Assembly (NCBI GenBank): GCA_023265025.1
Contig: JAHFUP010000008.1
Span: forward strand, 43,637 to 107,636
Direction: 5' to 3'
Length of the DNA stretch: 64,000 bases
Source of the DNA: Acidimicrobiia bacterium
GTDB lineage: Bacteria > Actinomycetota > Acidimicrobiia > Acidimicrobiales > AC-14
Made by a program: the position numbers and the translations under genes. Numbering within the stretch: the first letter of the stretch is position 1; each line of letters starts with the position of its first letter. The notes under the pieces were generated by a model that had not been told where the DNA came from, ran no database searches, and saw nothing but the letters and a program-made list of their open reading frames with translations. Below, one piece after another: positions 47,207 to 56,743 of this stretch.

Positions 47207-48970
47207 TTGAGGACGCGAGCAGTAGGACTGTTGTCGGCGGCGATGGTGTTGGGAGGCCTTCTGGCGGTATCGCCGGCGCCGGTCGGCGCCGCGCCCCTGA
47301 GTGGCCAGCCCTTCGCCGCGTTCGGCTCCGGGGCGGGCGTGATCACCAACGCGCTGACCCTCGGCACCACCACCGTGGCCAACACCGAGGCCGCGTTCTC
47401 CGGCGGCGCCGTCAACTCCCAGGGGTTGAACACGACGTTGGTCAACGAGTTGGGCATAAACGTCGCCGCGCCGACGCCAGGGAAGAACGCCCTCGGGCGG
47501 GGGAGCGCGCTCGAGCTCGGGCTCGTCACCGCCACTCCGCAGCCGACGACGCTCAACCAGCTCCTGCTGACAGCCCTAGCCGTCGCCACGGCACCGCCGC
47601 CCTCGGTGTCCACCCCGGCGGACATCACCCTGAACCTTGACCCGGTGGCCTACGCCAGCACCCTTCGGGGAAGGGCCGCGGCCAACTACGACCCGGCCTT
47701 CTGCCCGGTCGGCCGGCCGCTCACGTACGGCCAGGGCTACGCCGAGAACCTCGAGTTGGTGAACGGCGGCGGCGTCGATGCCAGCGGTAGTTTCGCCGCC
47801 CCCCTCCTCGGCACCAGCACGAGCGTCGGCAACCCCCGCGCCACGACGCAGTCCCGTACGGTGACCTACGTCGTCCCGAACGGCGACGGCACCTTCGGCG
47901 TCGTCAGCGAGACCCGCCAGACGGTGGCACCGATCAGCCTGCTCAGCACCGTGCCCGGCACCAGCCTCGTCGTCGAGATTGCCGGCGAGTTCGGCCTGCG
48001 GGCGGTCGCAACCGGCAAGCCCGGAGGCGCCTCCGTCACCAACCTGGGCAACCCGGTCCTCACGATCAGCTCGGTCGTCGCCGGCATCCCGGTGCCGGTC
48101 GTCGGCCCCATCACCCTCAACCAGATCGTCGGCGCCGCTGGGCTCACCGTCGACCTGTCGCCCCTGCTCGTCGTGAGTGCGGGTGCACCGCCTCGCGACC
48201 TCGGTGGTGCCCTCGGGACGCTGCCCGTCCTCGACACCGCGGGCGGCACGTCCGCCAAGGGCGCCGTCGACTTCGTGCGCCTCGGCCTGCTGGCCGGCCT
48301 TCCCGGCCTGACCGGCGTGGACCTGCGCCTCGGCCACATGGAGGCTGCGGTCTCCGTGCCCGCCGGCGGCCTCCGCTGCGACATCCCGGTCGCCAAAGTG
48401 GCCAGCGTCGACCCCGTCACCGTGGGCAACGACTTCACCTTCACGATCACCATCCCGAGCGACGCGGCGCTTTTCAACTCGCTGTTCAACTGCGATCTGG
48501 TCGGGATCAGCGCCGTCGACACTGTCGAGACGGTGAGCGGTACCCCCCGCATCCAGCTGCTCTCGGCCAGCAACGGAGGGGTGATCTCAGGCAACAAGGT
48601 CACGTGGGCCAACCTGGGCACGTACGTGCTCGGGCAACCACCGATCACACTCACGATCAACGCCCGAATACCCACCAATTCGGGCGCCGGCGTCCTCAGG
48701 GACACGGTGGACGTCAGCGCCACGCTCGGCAACTGCCGGGGTGGGGCGTTCGGTGAGGACATCATCAACGGCACCGGTACGATCACCGGCGCCGCCCAGC
48801 TCAACGGTGGCACCATCACCGGGCGGGTGGTCCTGGCCGGCCCGAACGTCAGCCGGGGTGACCTGGCTGCCACCGGTGGCAACTCGTGGCCGCTGGTCGC
48901 CGGTGGCGGGTTCATGCTCGCCGCCCTCGGCCTGGTCCGTCTGCGCCGGCGGGTGACCGAGGTTTCGTAG
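47207..48970 (+). CDS. secreted, LAxTG-type C-terminally anchored surface protein
   Basis: TTG start with AAGGAG RBS; signal peptide; C-terminus GDLAATGGNSWPLVAGGGFMLAALGLVRLRRR. Confidence 0.75.
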   Translation: MRTRAVGLLSAAMVLGGLLAVSPAPVGAAPLSGQPFAAFGSGAGVITNALTLGTTTVANTEAAFSGGAVNSQGLNTTLVNELGINVAAPTPGKNALGRGSALELGLVTATPQPTTLNQLLLTALAVATAPPPSVSTPADITLNLDPVAYASTLRGRAAANYDPAFCPVGRPLTYGQGYAENLELVNGGGVDASGSFAAPLLGTSTSVGNPRATTQSRTVTYVVPNGDGTFGVVSETRQTVAPISLLSTVPGTSLVVEIAGEFGLRAVATGKPGGASVTNLGNPVLTISSVVAGIPVPVVGPITLNQIVGAAGLTVDLSPLLVVSAGAPPRDLGGALGTLPVLDTAGGTSAKGAVDFVRLGLLAGLPGLTGVDLRLGHMEAAVSVPAGGLRCDIPVAKVASVDPVTVGNDFTFTITIPSDAALFNSLFNCDLVGISAVDTVETVSGTPRIQLLSASNGGVISGNKVTWANLGTYVLGQPPITLTINARIPTNSGAGVLRDTVDVSATLGNCRGGAFGEDIINGTGTITGAAQLNGGTITGRVVLAGPNVSRGDLAATGGNSWPLVAGGGFMLAALGLVRLRRRVTEVS

Positions 48971-48991
48971 TCACTGAAGGAAGTTTGTTCT

Positions 48992-49027
48992 GAGACCGGC
49001 TGCAGCCCTTCGGCTGCAGCCGGTCTC
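48992..49027. terminator. perfect 16-bp stem-loop downstream of surface protein gene
   Basis: GAGACCGGCTGCAGCC-CTTC-GGCTGCAGCCGGTCTC. Confidence 0.75.
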
Positions 49028-49064
49028 GCGTTCCAGGCTTGACACACGAGGGAGGATTCCAGCT

Positions 49065-49253
49065 ATGACGACGCTCTTGCCGATGACCGACCCCACCGCT
49101 GGCGTGGACGTGGAGTCCGACGACGCCACCCCCGGCTGCGGCTGCTGCATCCCTCCGCCCGGCGCCGGCGCCAAGACGCAGGCGCTCGCCGAGCTGGCCA
49201 GCCGGCGAGACGCCATTGAGCGCCGACTGCAGGGCCTCACGCCCCGAGCCTGA
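49065..49253 (+). CDS. small protein with GCGCC motif (62 aa)
   Basis: MTTLLPMTDPTAGVDVESDDATPGCGCCIPPPGAGAKTQALAELASRRDAIERRLQGLTPRA; upstream GGGAGGA. Confidence 0.6.
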   Translation: MTTLLPMTDPTAGVDVESDDATPGCGCCIPPPGAGAKTQALAELASRRDAIERRLQGLTPRA

Positions 49254-49281
49254 GGCCGCCGGCCGGCCGGGGCTGGCTGGT

Positions 49282-49389
49282 GTGCATTCCGCGTCCGGCC
49301 CCGGATCACGACGCGCACTGCCGCGCCCGGTGCATTTCTGGCTGTGAAATCGGGCCGGCGAGGCCGGAATCACGCGACCAGAAACGCAC
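49282..49389. repeat. two tandem imperfect inverted repeats
   Basis: GTGCattccGCGTC...GACGCGCAC (49282-49318); GTGCATTTCTGG...CCAGAAACGCAC (49330-49389). Confidence 0.6.
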
Positions 49390-49463
49390 CCGCAGCCCCG
49401 GACGCGCCTCTCGCCGGGCCCGAGGGCCCGGCGAGCTGAGCGAACTGCGATCGGTTCCGCCGG

Positions 49464-52010
49464 CTAGGACTCCGAGCCGTCTCCGTTGTTCGTGTCGTTG
49501 CTGCTGCCGTTCCCGTTGCCGATCTCCGGCGCCGGCGGCGGCACCGGGCGGCGGAAGGCCCGGCCGGCCAGTTCGGCCTCGCTGAGCTCCACCTCGACCA
49601 GGACGTCGCCCTGGGGCTGGGCGACCCGGTAGCGGCCGTTGAGCAGGGGAAGGGGGATGTCGACCTTCCCGTGGCCCTTGTGGGCGGCCAGGACACGGTT
49701 GTGGTAGTCCTCGGCCAGGCGGTCGAACTCGGGCGTGCCGTACGGCGTGCCGTCGATCAGCGTGCCGGGGCGACCCTCGACGATGGCCCGGATGTCGTCA
49801 CCGGTGACCGTCTTGTGGGTCTCCAGCGCGTGGGCCACGGCCAGGACGGCCCGGCGGTTCTCCAGGAGGAGCCGCTCGGTACGGTCCATCAGCTCGCCCA
49901 GCTTGTCCTCGATGCGAGATCCGAGGGTACCCTCGAGCAGCTTGTTGGGGTCCTCCTTCTTGTCGCCACCGCCGCCGCCCTTGCCCGGCTTACCGCCGCC
50001 GCCGATGCCGACGCTCTGGGTGACGCCGTGGGACGCAACGGTGGAGCCCATGCCCCAGTAGCCCTCCATGAGGGTGGCGATCTGGGTGGCCGACTCCAGG
50101 TCGCCGGAGACGCCGGAGGAGTTGTCGCCGTCGAAGAACATGCGCTCCCCGACCAGGCTGGCCAGGGCGACCATGATGTCGGCCTCGTATTCAGACCGCC
50201 AGCGGGTGAACTGGTCCTCCGGCGGGATCGAGGCGACCATGCCCAGGTAGGTGCCGCCCTTCTCGATGGTGGCGATGTCGATGGTCATGTGGGCCCGGAC
50301 CCGGTAGGCGGCCACCGCGTGGCACGCCTCGTGGACGGCGACGGCGTGCCGTTCCCTCTCGATGTACTCCACGTCCTCGGGCGGCCCGAGATCCTTGAGC
50401 TGCTTGGCCTTGATGACGTCGTTCCAGGTGATGGAGTCGCGCCCGGCCCGGATGGCGTTGATCAGGGCCTCGTTGACAGTGTCCTTGATGGTGGCGCCGG
50501 TGGCGTAGGGCGTGATGGTGGCCAGCTTGTCGATGTCCTCGGCCGTGAGGTGGTGGCTGACCTTGGACAGGTAGCCCTCGTAGGTGCGCACCCGGCCCGG
50601 CTTGGACGGATACCCCACCTTGTAGATGCGGTCGATGCGCCCGGGGCGCAGGAGGGCCTCGTCGAGGCTCTGGGGCATGTTGGTGGCCATCATGATCAGC
50701 ATCCGGTACTTGGGCGGGGGCTTCGGCTTCATCCCCAGCACCCGGCGGATCACCCGGTTCGTGAAGCCCTTCGGCTTCTTGAGGCCCGACATCTCGGCCA
50801 GCAGGGCCTGCAGGGTCCCCATACCGCCTCCGCCCATGCCCATGCCCATCATCCGGTTGATGAGACGGCGCTCGGGATCGGGCATGACGCTGGCGTCGAG
50901 CCAGCTCTGCAACGTAAGGCTGGCCGTCCGCGGGTCGACGTAGGACAGCCCGTTGCAGCTCGTCGCCGACGACCAGGGGTTGTGGCTGTGCCCGGTCATC
51001 TGTCCGAACACGCCGCCTGGCGTCAGCGACCCACGGCTGCCCAGGGAGTCGGCCTCGTCGAAGAACACGATGACCCCGCCGTAGCGCACGGCCAGCTTGC
51101 GGAGCTTCCGGAACAGCGACTTCACCTTCAGGATGCCGACGCCCATGAACATCTGGGTGAACGCGCCCGGGTCGACGAAGACGTAGGGCTTCCCGGTCTC
51201 GCCGGCCACCGCCTCGGCCATCAGCGTCTTGCCCGTGCCGGGAGGGCCCCAGAGGAGCAGGCCGCCGGGCACGTAGCCACCCTTCTTCTCGATGGACTCG
51301 GGGTCCTCGAGGAAGACGATGTTCTCCTTGATCTTCTCCAGCACCGAGTCCTGGCCCCAGACGTCGGAGAACCGGGTCTTGATGTCGTCCGGGAAGTAGA
51401 CCTCCATGCCACCCCGGGACAGGAACCAGAACATGGCTCCGAACTGGATGATGATGAAGGCGACGGCGAAGAAGAGCTGGAAGATGAGGGGCAGGGCGTC
51501 CCAGATGGTGTTGGGCAGCTGGACCAGGCCCTGGATGGGGGAGGTGTGGAGCAGGGCGCCCAGCGCCATGGCCACGATGACCAGCATGAGGAGGAAACGC
51601 AGCGCCCGGCCCATCCGGTAGCGGTTCCAGTCGTTCATCTTGCCCTGGCGGCGGTGGAGGCCGCCGAAGACCTTCAGCGACCAGAAGAGGTGGTAGCCGG
51701 CCGAGCGCTCGCAGATGAAGTAGTGGACCTGGCGCAGGACCTCGATGACGGCCAGGGCCGCCAGCCACCACTTGGTCCGCAGCTGGTGGTCGAAGGCCTC
51801 GCGGAACGGCAGGATCGGGTTGTCGCCGGTCTCGGCCAGGACGAAGAAGAAGAACAGGCCGACGGCGAGGACGAGCATCCTGACGCGGTCCCAGAGGCTC
51901 ATGGGCTTGCGCGTGGTGCGGTCCTCGAGCCGCTCACGGCTCTTGAACGTGAAAGCAGGTCCCGTGCCGGGCGGCTCCAGCCCTGCCGGTTCGATGCTGG
52001 TGTCAGGCAT
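49464..52010 (-). CDS. FtsH-like membrane AAA+ zinc metalloprotease with insertion
   Basis: Walker A LLLWGPPGTGKTLMAEAVAGE, Walker B GVIVFFDEAD, ATNMPQSLDEALLRPGRIDR, HExxH AVHEACHAVAAYR. Confidence 0.88.
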   Translation of the reverse strand: MPDTSIEPAGLEPPGTGPAFTFKSRERLEDRTTRKPMSLWDRVRMLVLAVGLFFFFVLAETGDNPILPFREAFDHQLRTKWWLAALAVIEVLRQVHYFICERSAGYHLFWSLKVFGGLHRRQGKMNDWNRYRMGRALRFLLMLVIVAMALGALLHTSPIQGLVQLPNTIWDALPLIFQLFFAVAFIIIQFGAMFWFLSRGGMEVYFPDDIKTRFSDVWGQDSVLEKIKENIVFLEDPESIEKKGGYVPGGLLLWGPPGTGKTLMAEAVAGETGKPYVFVDPGAFTQMFMGVGILKVKSLFRKLRKLAVRYGGVIVFFDEADSLGSRGSLTPGGVFGQMTGHSHNPWSSATSCNGLSYVDPRTASLTLQSWLDASVMPDPERRLINRMMGMGMGGGGMGTLQALLAEMSGLKKPKGFTNRVIRRVLGMKPKPPPKYRMLIMMATNMPQSLDEALLRPGRIDRIYKVGYPSKPGRVRTYEGYLSKVSHHLTAEDIDKLATITPYATGATIKDTVNEALINAIRAGRDSITWNDVIKAKQLKDLGPPEDVEYIERERHAVAVHEACHAVAAYRVRAHMTIDIATIEKGGTYLGMVASIPPEDQFTRWRSEYEADIMVALASLVGERMFFDGDNSSGVSGDLESATQIATLMEGYWGMGSTVASHGVTQSVGIGGGGKPGKGGGGGDKKEDPNKLLEGTLGSRIEDKLGELMDRTERLLLENRRAVLAVAHALETHKTVTGDDIRAIVEGRPGTLIDGTPYGTPEFDRLAEDYHNRVLAAHKGHGKVDIPLPLLNGRYRVAQPQGDVLVEVELSEAELAGRAFRRPVPPPAPEIGNGNGSSNDTNNGDGSES

Positions 52011-52013
52011 GGA

Positions 52014-52757
52014 TCAGCCCTTCGGTTTGACGGTGAATGACCGTGCGATCTCCGTGAAGAGTTGGCTGTTGCGGAGGAACTGGGCCTCTCCCGAGCGGAT
52101 GAGCAGCACGTAGAGGCGTTGCGCCTTGGCGTCGACGAGGGTCGTCTGGTCGAAGGCGTAGAAGGGTGAGGTGGCGTTGGGGCGCAGGACGTAGCGGAGG
52201 CGCACGCCGCGCACGCCGTCGGGGAGGTTCAGCTCCTCCTCGTCGATGGGGCGGAAGGTCGTGGTGGACTCGCCGGCGATGCCGACGCTGCGACCGGCCA
52301 GCTCGTCCTGGGCCTGGGCCTTCATCTCGTCGTAGTTGACGATGACGTTGCGCAGGGAGGCGAGGCTCACCTGGTCGTGCTCGTCGCGGTCGAGGGCCCG
52401 GACGCTGACCTCGACCACCGGCTCCTGGGCGAGGGAAAGCGTGTGCTCGACCGACGGGCGCGGATCGCCGTCGAAGGCCATCCGCCACTGGTATTGGCGG
52501 TTGATCAGCACGTCGATCAGCGAGGACGGCTGGTTGGCGTTCCGGGCCGCATTGATCTCCGCGCCAACGAGGTCGTCGTGGTTGTAGACCTTCCAGGCGT
52601 TGGGGACCTTGAGGTAGGTGTTGATCCCGGAGTTGGAGACGTAGCGGAACTCCGACTTCGAGCAGGCGCCGGCCACGAGCACCGTCGCCACGAGGGCGAC
52701 GAGCAACGTCCGCCCCCCGAAGACAGGGCGTGCCGAGCGGGAGCGAGGTAGTCGCAC
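52014..52757 (-). CDS. lipoprotein of unknown function
   Basis: VLVAGACSKSEFRYVSNSGINTYLKVPNAWKVY; adjacent to FtsH-like gene. Confidence 0.65.
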   Translation of the reverse strand: MRLPRSRSARPVFGGRTLLVALVATVLVAGACSKSEFRYVSNSGINTYLKVPNAWKVYNHDDLVGAEINAARNANQPSSLIDVLINRQYQWRMAFDGDPRPSVEHTLSLAQEPVVEVSVRALDRDEHDQVSLASLRNVIVNYDEMKAQAQDELAGRSVGIAGESTTTFRPIDEEELNLPDGVRGVRLRYVLRPNATSPFYAFDQTTLVDAKAQRLYVLLIRSGEAQFLRNSQLFTEIARSFTVKPKG

Positions 52758-52847
52758 GTTCGCGAGCTTACCGGCGCTCCGGCCTTTCGACGGCTCGGGC
52801 GCCGTCTTCGACGTCTCTTCATGCGCCTGTAATGTCCGCCCGGTCCC

Positions 52848-53786
52848 ATGGCGAGCGACCGCAGGTTCCGATTCGGGGCGCAATGCTCCTATGCCGGGTC
52901 GCGGGAGGAGTGGGCGGCGAAGGCCCTCCGGCTCCAGGACCTCGGCTACGCGACCCTCTGCGTGCCCGACCACTTCGACGACCAGCTGGCGCCCCAGCCG
53001 GCGCTGACCGCGGCGGCGGCGGCCACGACCACCCTCCGGGTGGGCACCCTGGTCCTGGGCAACGACTTCCGCCACCCGCTGGTCACGGCCAAGGAGGCGG
53101 CCACGGTGGACGTCCTGTCCGGCGGCCGCTTCGAGCTGGGCATCGGGGCGGGATGGATGGGCAGCGACTACCAGCAGTCCGGCATCGCCCTCGACCCGCC
53201 TGGCGTTCGGATCGACCGGCTGGAGGAGGCCTTGACGGTCGTCAAGGGGCTGCTGGCCGGGGGCAAGTTCTCCTTCGCCGGCCGCTACTACACGGTGACC
53301 GGTCATCCCGGGACGCCGCGGCCCGTCCAGCGACCCCGGCCGCCGATCCTGGTGGGCGGGGGCGGGCGGCGCATCCTGAGCCTCGCCGGCCGGGAGGCCG
53401 ACATCGTGAGCGTCAACTTCGACCTTCGCTCCGGCTCCATCGGCCCTCAGGTCGGGGTGACGGCCACCGCCGGCGCCACCGCCGAGAAGATCCGCTGGAT
53501 CCGCGAGGCCGCCGGCGACCGGTTCGACGACATCGAGCTGTCCCACACCGCCTACCTGACGATGGTCACCGACGACCGGGAGGCGGTGGCCGGCGGTCTC
53601 GGGACGGGGTTCGGCCTCGACGCCGATCAGGTCCTGGCCATGCCGAACTTCGCCATCGGGACGGTCGTCGAGATCGCCGACGAGCTGGAGCGCCGGCGGG
53701 ACGCGCTGGGCTTCTCCTACGTCATCGTGGGTGGGGAATGCTTTGATGCCATGGCGCCCGTCGTGGAGCGGCTGGCGGGGCGGTAG
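52848..53786 (+). CDS. LLM-class F420-dependent oxidoreductase
   Basis: RFGAQCSYAGSREEWAAKALRLQDLGYATLCVPDHFDDQLAPQPAL, FELGIGAGWMGSDY. Confidence 0.88.
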   Translation: MASDRRFRFGAQCSYAGSREEWAAKALRLQDLGYATLCVPDHFDDQLAPQPALTAAAAATTTLRVGTLVLGNDFRHPLVTAKEAATVDVLSGGRFELGIGAGWMGSDYQQSGIALDPPGVRIDRLEEALTVVKGLLAGGKFSFAGRYYTVTGHPGTPRPVQRPRPPILVGGGGRRILSLAGREADIVSVNFDLRSGSIGPQVGVTATAGATAEKIRWIREAAGDRFDDIELSHTAYLTMVTDDREAVAGGLGTGFGLDADQVLAMPNFAIGTVVEIADELERRRDALGFSYVIVGGECFDAMAPVVERLAGR

Positions 53787-53796
53787 AAACGGGCGC

Positions 53797-54198
53797 GTGG
53801 AGTCCACGGATCTCTCTATCGACACATCCAGCCGTCAACTGACGGATCTGACCTCCGAAGTGGCCGGCTTCTGCCGCCCGCTCGGCCATGGCCTTCTGTC
53901 CGTTTTCGTACCCCACGCCACCGCCGGCGTCGCCCTCATGGAGACCGGGTCCGGCTCGGAGGCCGACCTCGGGGAACTGCTCGGGCGCCTCCTGCCCCGC
54001 GACGACCGCTACCGGCACCGACACGGGGCCAAAGGCCACGGCGCCGACCACCTCCTGCCGGCGCTGGTCAGCCCGTCGCTGGTGATCCCCGTCGAAGGTG
54101 GCCGGCTCCAGCTCGGGACATGGCAGAGCATCGTCCTCGTCGACTTCAACGTCGACAACCCCCGCCGGACGGTGCGCTTGAGCTTCATGGAAGGATGA
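53797..54198 (+). CDS. YjbQ/UPF0047 family protein
   Basis: VFVPHATAGVALMETGSGSEADL, HGADHLLPALVSPSLVIPVEGGRLQLGTWQSIVLVDFN. Confidence 0.9.
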   Translation: MESTDLSIDTSSRQLTDLTSEVAGFCRPLGHGLLSVFVPHATAGVALMETGSGSEADLGELLGRLLPRDDRYRHRHGAKGHGADHLLPALVSPSLVIPVEGGRLQLGTWQSIVLVDFNVDNPRRTVRLSFMEG

Positions 54199-54216
54199 AT
54201 CCGTGAGCGCGCTGAC

Positions 54217-54912
54217 CTAGATGCGGGTGAGGTCGAGCACGGCCCGGAGGTCGCCGGCCCGCATGGCGCCGGCCGGCAGGGGCTCGGGCTCGCCCACCAT
54301 GTCGTCCCGCCACACGTGGAGGGCGGCCATCCCGTAGGCGAGGGGCCCTTCCACGTCGGCGTAGACGGTGTCCCCGACGAACAGCGCCTCGGCCGGCGCC
54401 ACGTGGCAGCGCTCGAGGGTGTGGCGGAAGATCCGGGGGTTGGGCTTGCGGGCGCCGGCCTGGGCGGAGGTGACGACGACCCGCGCCGCCCCCTCGAGAC
54501 CGGCTGAGGCGACCGCCTTGTCGATGTCCCAGTCCCAGTTGGAGCAGATAGCGACGATCAGCCCCCGCCGCCCCAGCTCCTCCAGCACGCCGGGGACCTC
54601 GTCGTAGGCCTGGAGCGTGTAGGTCTTCGACGCCAGATGGAGGTCGGCCACGAGGGCGTCGAGGTCGTCGTCGCCCACGCCACACGCCCGGGCCCGCTGG
54701 CGCAGGCGTTGCTGCTCCCATGCGACGTAGGCCTCCCGGCTGACGGAATGCTCCAGGTGCTGGTCGCCGTCGTTGGCCTGGCCGACGAAGTTCCACCCCC
54801 AGCGCTCGCCGTCGAACGGCAGGCCGTGGCGGGCGAAGACGTCCGCGTGGGTGTCACCCCACGAGACGGCGCGGGCCAGGGTGCCGTAGAAGTCGAAGAG
54901 AACGGCGCGCAT
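54217..54912 (-). CDS. HAD-superfamily hydrolase
   Basis: MRAVLFDFYGTLARAV, VAICSNWDWDIDKAV, ALFVGDTVYADVEGPLAYGM. Confidence 0.88.
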   Translation of the reverse strand: MRAVLFDFYGTLARAVSWGDTHADVFARHGLPFDGERWGWNFVGQANDGDQHLEHSVSREAYVAWEQQRLRQRARACGVGDDDLDALVADLHLASKTYTLQAYDEVPGVLEELGRRGLIVAICSNWDWDIDKAVASAGLEGAARVVVTSAQAGARKPNPRIFRHTLERCHVAPAEALFVGDTVYADVEGPLAYGMAALHVWRDDMVGEPEPLPAGAMRAGDLRAVLDLTRI

Positions 54913-54947
54913 GGGGTCGATGCCCGATGGTCCCACGGACGGGCGAC

Positions 54948-55655
54948 TCAGGCGCGATCGTGCGCTTCAACCTGTGCGACGGCGATGTCGCGCACCCGCA
55001 GCCAGCCGAACACCAGCCCCATCACCGTCCAGAAGGTCGCGGCGCCGGCCACCGTCGCCAGCCGGAACTGCCAGATGAGGGTGGCGGGAGCCTCGACCGG
55101 GTCTGGGTTCGACGGGAGGAGAACCAGGCCGATCGCCGCCAGCCCCACCCAGACCGCCAGCGTGGCCGGCGCTCGTTGGGGGACCGGCACGCCGCGGTCA
55201 ACGAGGGCCCGCCACGCCCGCCAGCCGCCCCATGTGGCGACCAGGGACCAGGCGACGGCCAGCAGGTAGAGGGCGGTCCGCGTCCCGATCGTGTCGGGGT
55301 CGCCGACCGCCGGCGGGTTGGCCGGGTACTTGAGGAACGGCAGCAGGAAAACGCCGGCGAAGCCGGCGGCGGCGAGGGTCACCGACGCCCGCCAGTCGTC
55401 GGTGGCCCGCAGCCGGTGGCGGACGGCGGCGTAGGCGACGGTGAACACCGCGCCCAGCGCAGCCCCGTACAGGACCGCGGCCGCCATCCCGCCCAGCTGC
55501 TGGGTGCCGCGACTGAACATCTCGTCGCCGCCGGCGCCCTCGAGGGCGACGGCCCGTCCGATCGGCCCCTCGCCGATCAAGCGCAGCACGAGCGCGAGAG
55601 CGGCCCCGCCGGCCAGGCCGGCGAGGGCGCCCTGCTTCAACAGTCGACGAAACAC
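54948..55655 (-). CDS. cbtA: cobalt transporter subunit CbtA
   Basis: FRRLLKQGALAGLAGGAALALVLRLIGE, multi-TM; next to cbtB in cob operon. Confidence 0.8.
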   Translation of the reverse strand: MFRRLLKQGALAGLAGGAALALVLRLIGEGPIGRAVALEGAGGDEMFSRGTQQLGGMAAAVLYGAALGAVFTVAYAAVRHRLRATDDWRASVTLAAAGFAGVFLLPFLKYPANPPAVGDPDTIGTRTALYLLAVAWSLVATWGGWRAWRALVDRGVPVPQRAPATLAVWVGLAAIGLVLLPSNPDPVEAPATLIWQFRLATVAGAATFWTVMGLVFGWLRVRDIAVAQVEAHDRA

Positions 55656-55686
55656 ACGCCTCTCCTCAGCCTGCGCACACAGGAAC

Positions 55687-55887
55687 TCAGTGGCACGGCA
55701 CGCCGAGCATGTGGCGGCCGTCGTGGAAGAACTCATGCAGGACGGAGGCGCCGGCCTTCAGCGTGGCGCCGTTCTCCATGGTCAGGGCGTAGACCGTGGC
55801 CAGTGCGAAGGCGAGGACGAGCCAGGCCCATGCGGGGATGGCAATCGCCTCACGCGGGTCAATGGTGGTGTCCCAGTGAGTGTTCAA
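55687..55887 (-). CDS. cbtB: cobalt transporter subunit CbtB
   Basis: Single TM plus C-terminal HEFFHDGRHMLGVPCH. Confidence 0.85.
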   Translation of the reverse strand: MNTHWDTTIDPREAIAIPAWAWLVLAFALATVYALTMENGATLKAGASVLHEFFHDGRHMLGVPCH

Positions 55888-56743
55888 GTGAAATCACCTC
55901 CTCCCTGGGGTTCGATGATGCGGCCTGGTGCTTGTGCTCGTAGCCCGGCAGGGCGTGCCGGTAGACGCACAAGTCGCAGTTCATGTGGGCGTCGCCGGCG
56001 AGGGCCTCGTGGTAACGGTCGAGGACCAGGCGGGCGATGCGGGGGTCGGCTCCCAGGTGGGGACCGGGGCGGGCCTCGACGTTGAGATGGGCCGCCGCCC
56101 ACTCGGCCACCTGGGCGGCGATGCGGTCGACGAGGATGCCGGTGAACAGGAAGTACGGGACGACGACGATCCGGGTGGCGCCGAGGAGGCGGCAGCGCTC
56201 GAGGGCCGCGCTGACGCCCGGCTCCGCCAACGAGACGAACGCCGGCTCCACCATCCTCAGCCCGCGGGAGTCCCAGAGCAGGCGGGCGACCTTGTAGAGG
56301 TCGGCGTTGGCGTCGGGGTCCGAGGAGCCCCGGCTGACCAGGACGACGGCGGTCTCGGCCGGGTCGCCGTCGCCGATGGCGGCCTTGATCCGGTCCTCGG
56401 CCACGGCCAGCACCAGCGGGTGGATGCCCAACTGGCGGGCGTAGGCGAAGCGCACAGCGGGGTGGCGGTGGCGGCCGCGGTGGAGGGCGGCGGGGCCGTC
56501 GTCCTTCATGTGGCCGGCGCCGAGCAGCACCAGCGGGACGGCCACGACCGACGCGGCACCCCGGTCGACGAGGCGGTCGACGGCGGCGTCGAGGTCGGGC
56601 GAGGCCAGTTCGATGAAGCCGCAGCCGACGTCGAGGTCGGGTGCCGCCTCGGTGACGACCCTGGCCAGGTCCCAGTACTCGGCCACGCCGGCCGGCGACC
56701 GGCTCCCGTGGCCGACGATGAGCAGCGCCGGCTGGTCAGCCAC
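55859..56743 (-). CDS. cbiX: sirohydrochlorin cobaltochelatase-like protein
   Basis: ALLIVGHGSRSPAGVAEYWDLARVV, VVAVPLVLLGAGHMKDD, VVPYFLFTGILVDRI. Confidence 0.88.
   Translation of the reverse strand: MADQPALLIVGHGSRSPAGVAEYWDLARVVTEAAPDLDVGCGFIELASPDLDAAVDRLVDRGAASVVAVPLVLLGAGHMKDDGPAALHRGRHRHPAVRFAYARQLGIHPLVLAVAEDRIKAAIGDGDPAETAVVLVSRGSSDPDANADLYKVARLLWDSRGLRMVEPAFVSLAEPGVSAALERCRLLGATRIVVVPYFLFTGILVDRIAAQVAEWAAAHLNVEARPGPHLGADPRIARLVLDRYHEALAGDAHMNCDLCVYRHALPGYEHKHQAASSNPREEVISLEHSLGHHH

Noticed and set aside
49671-52040. 789-aa plus-strand ORF opposite the FtsH-like gene
   Set aside because: Antisense artefact; composition biased to G, H, D, V with no recognisable motifs.
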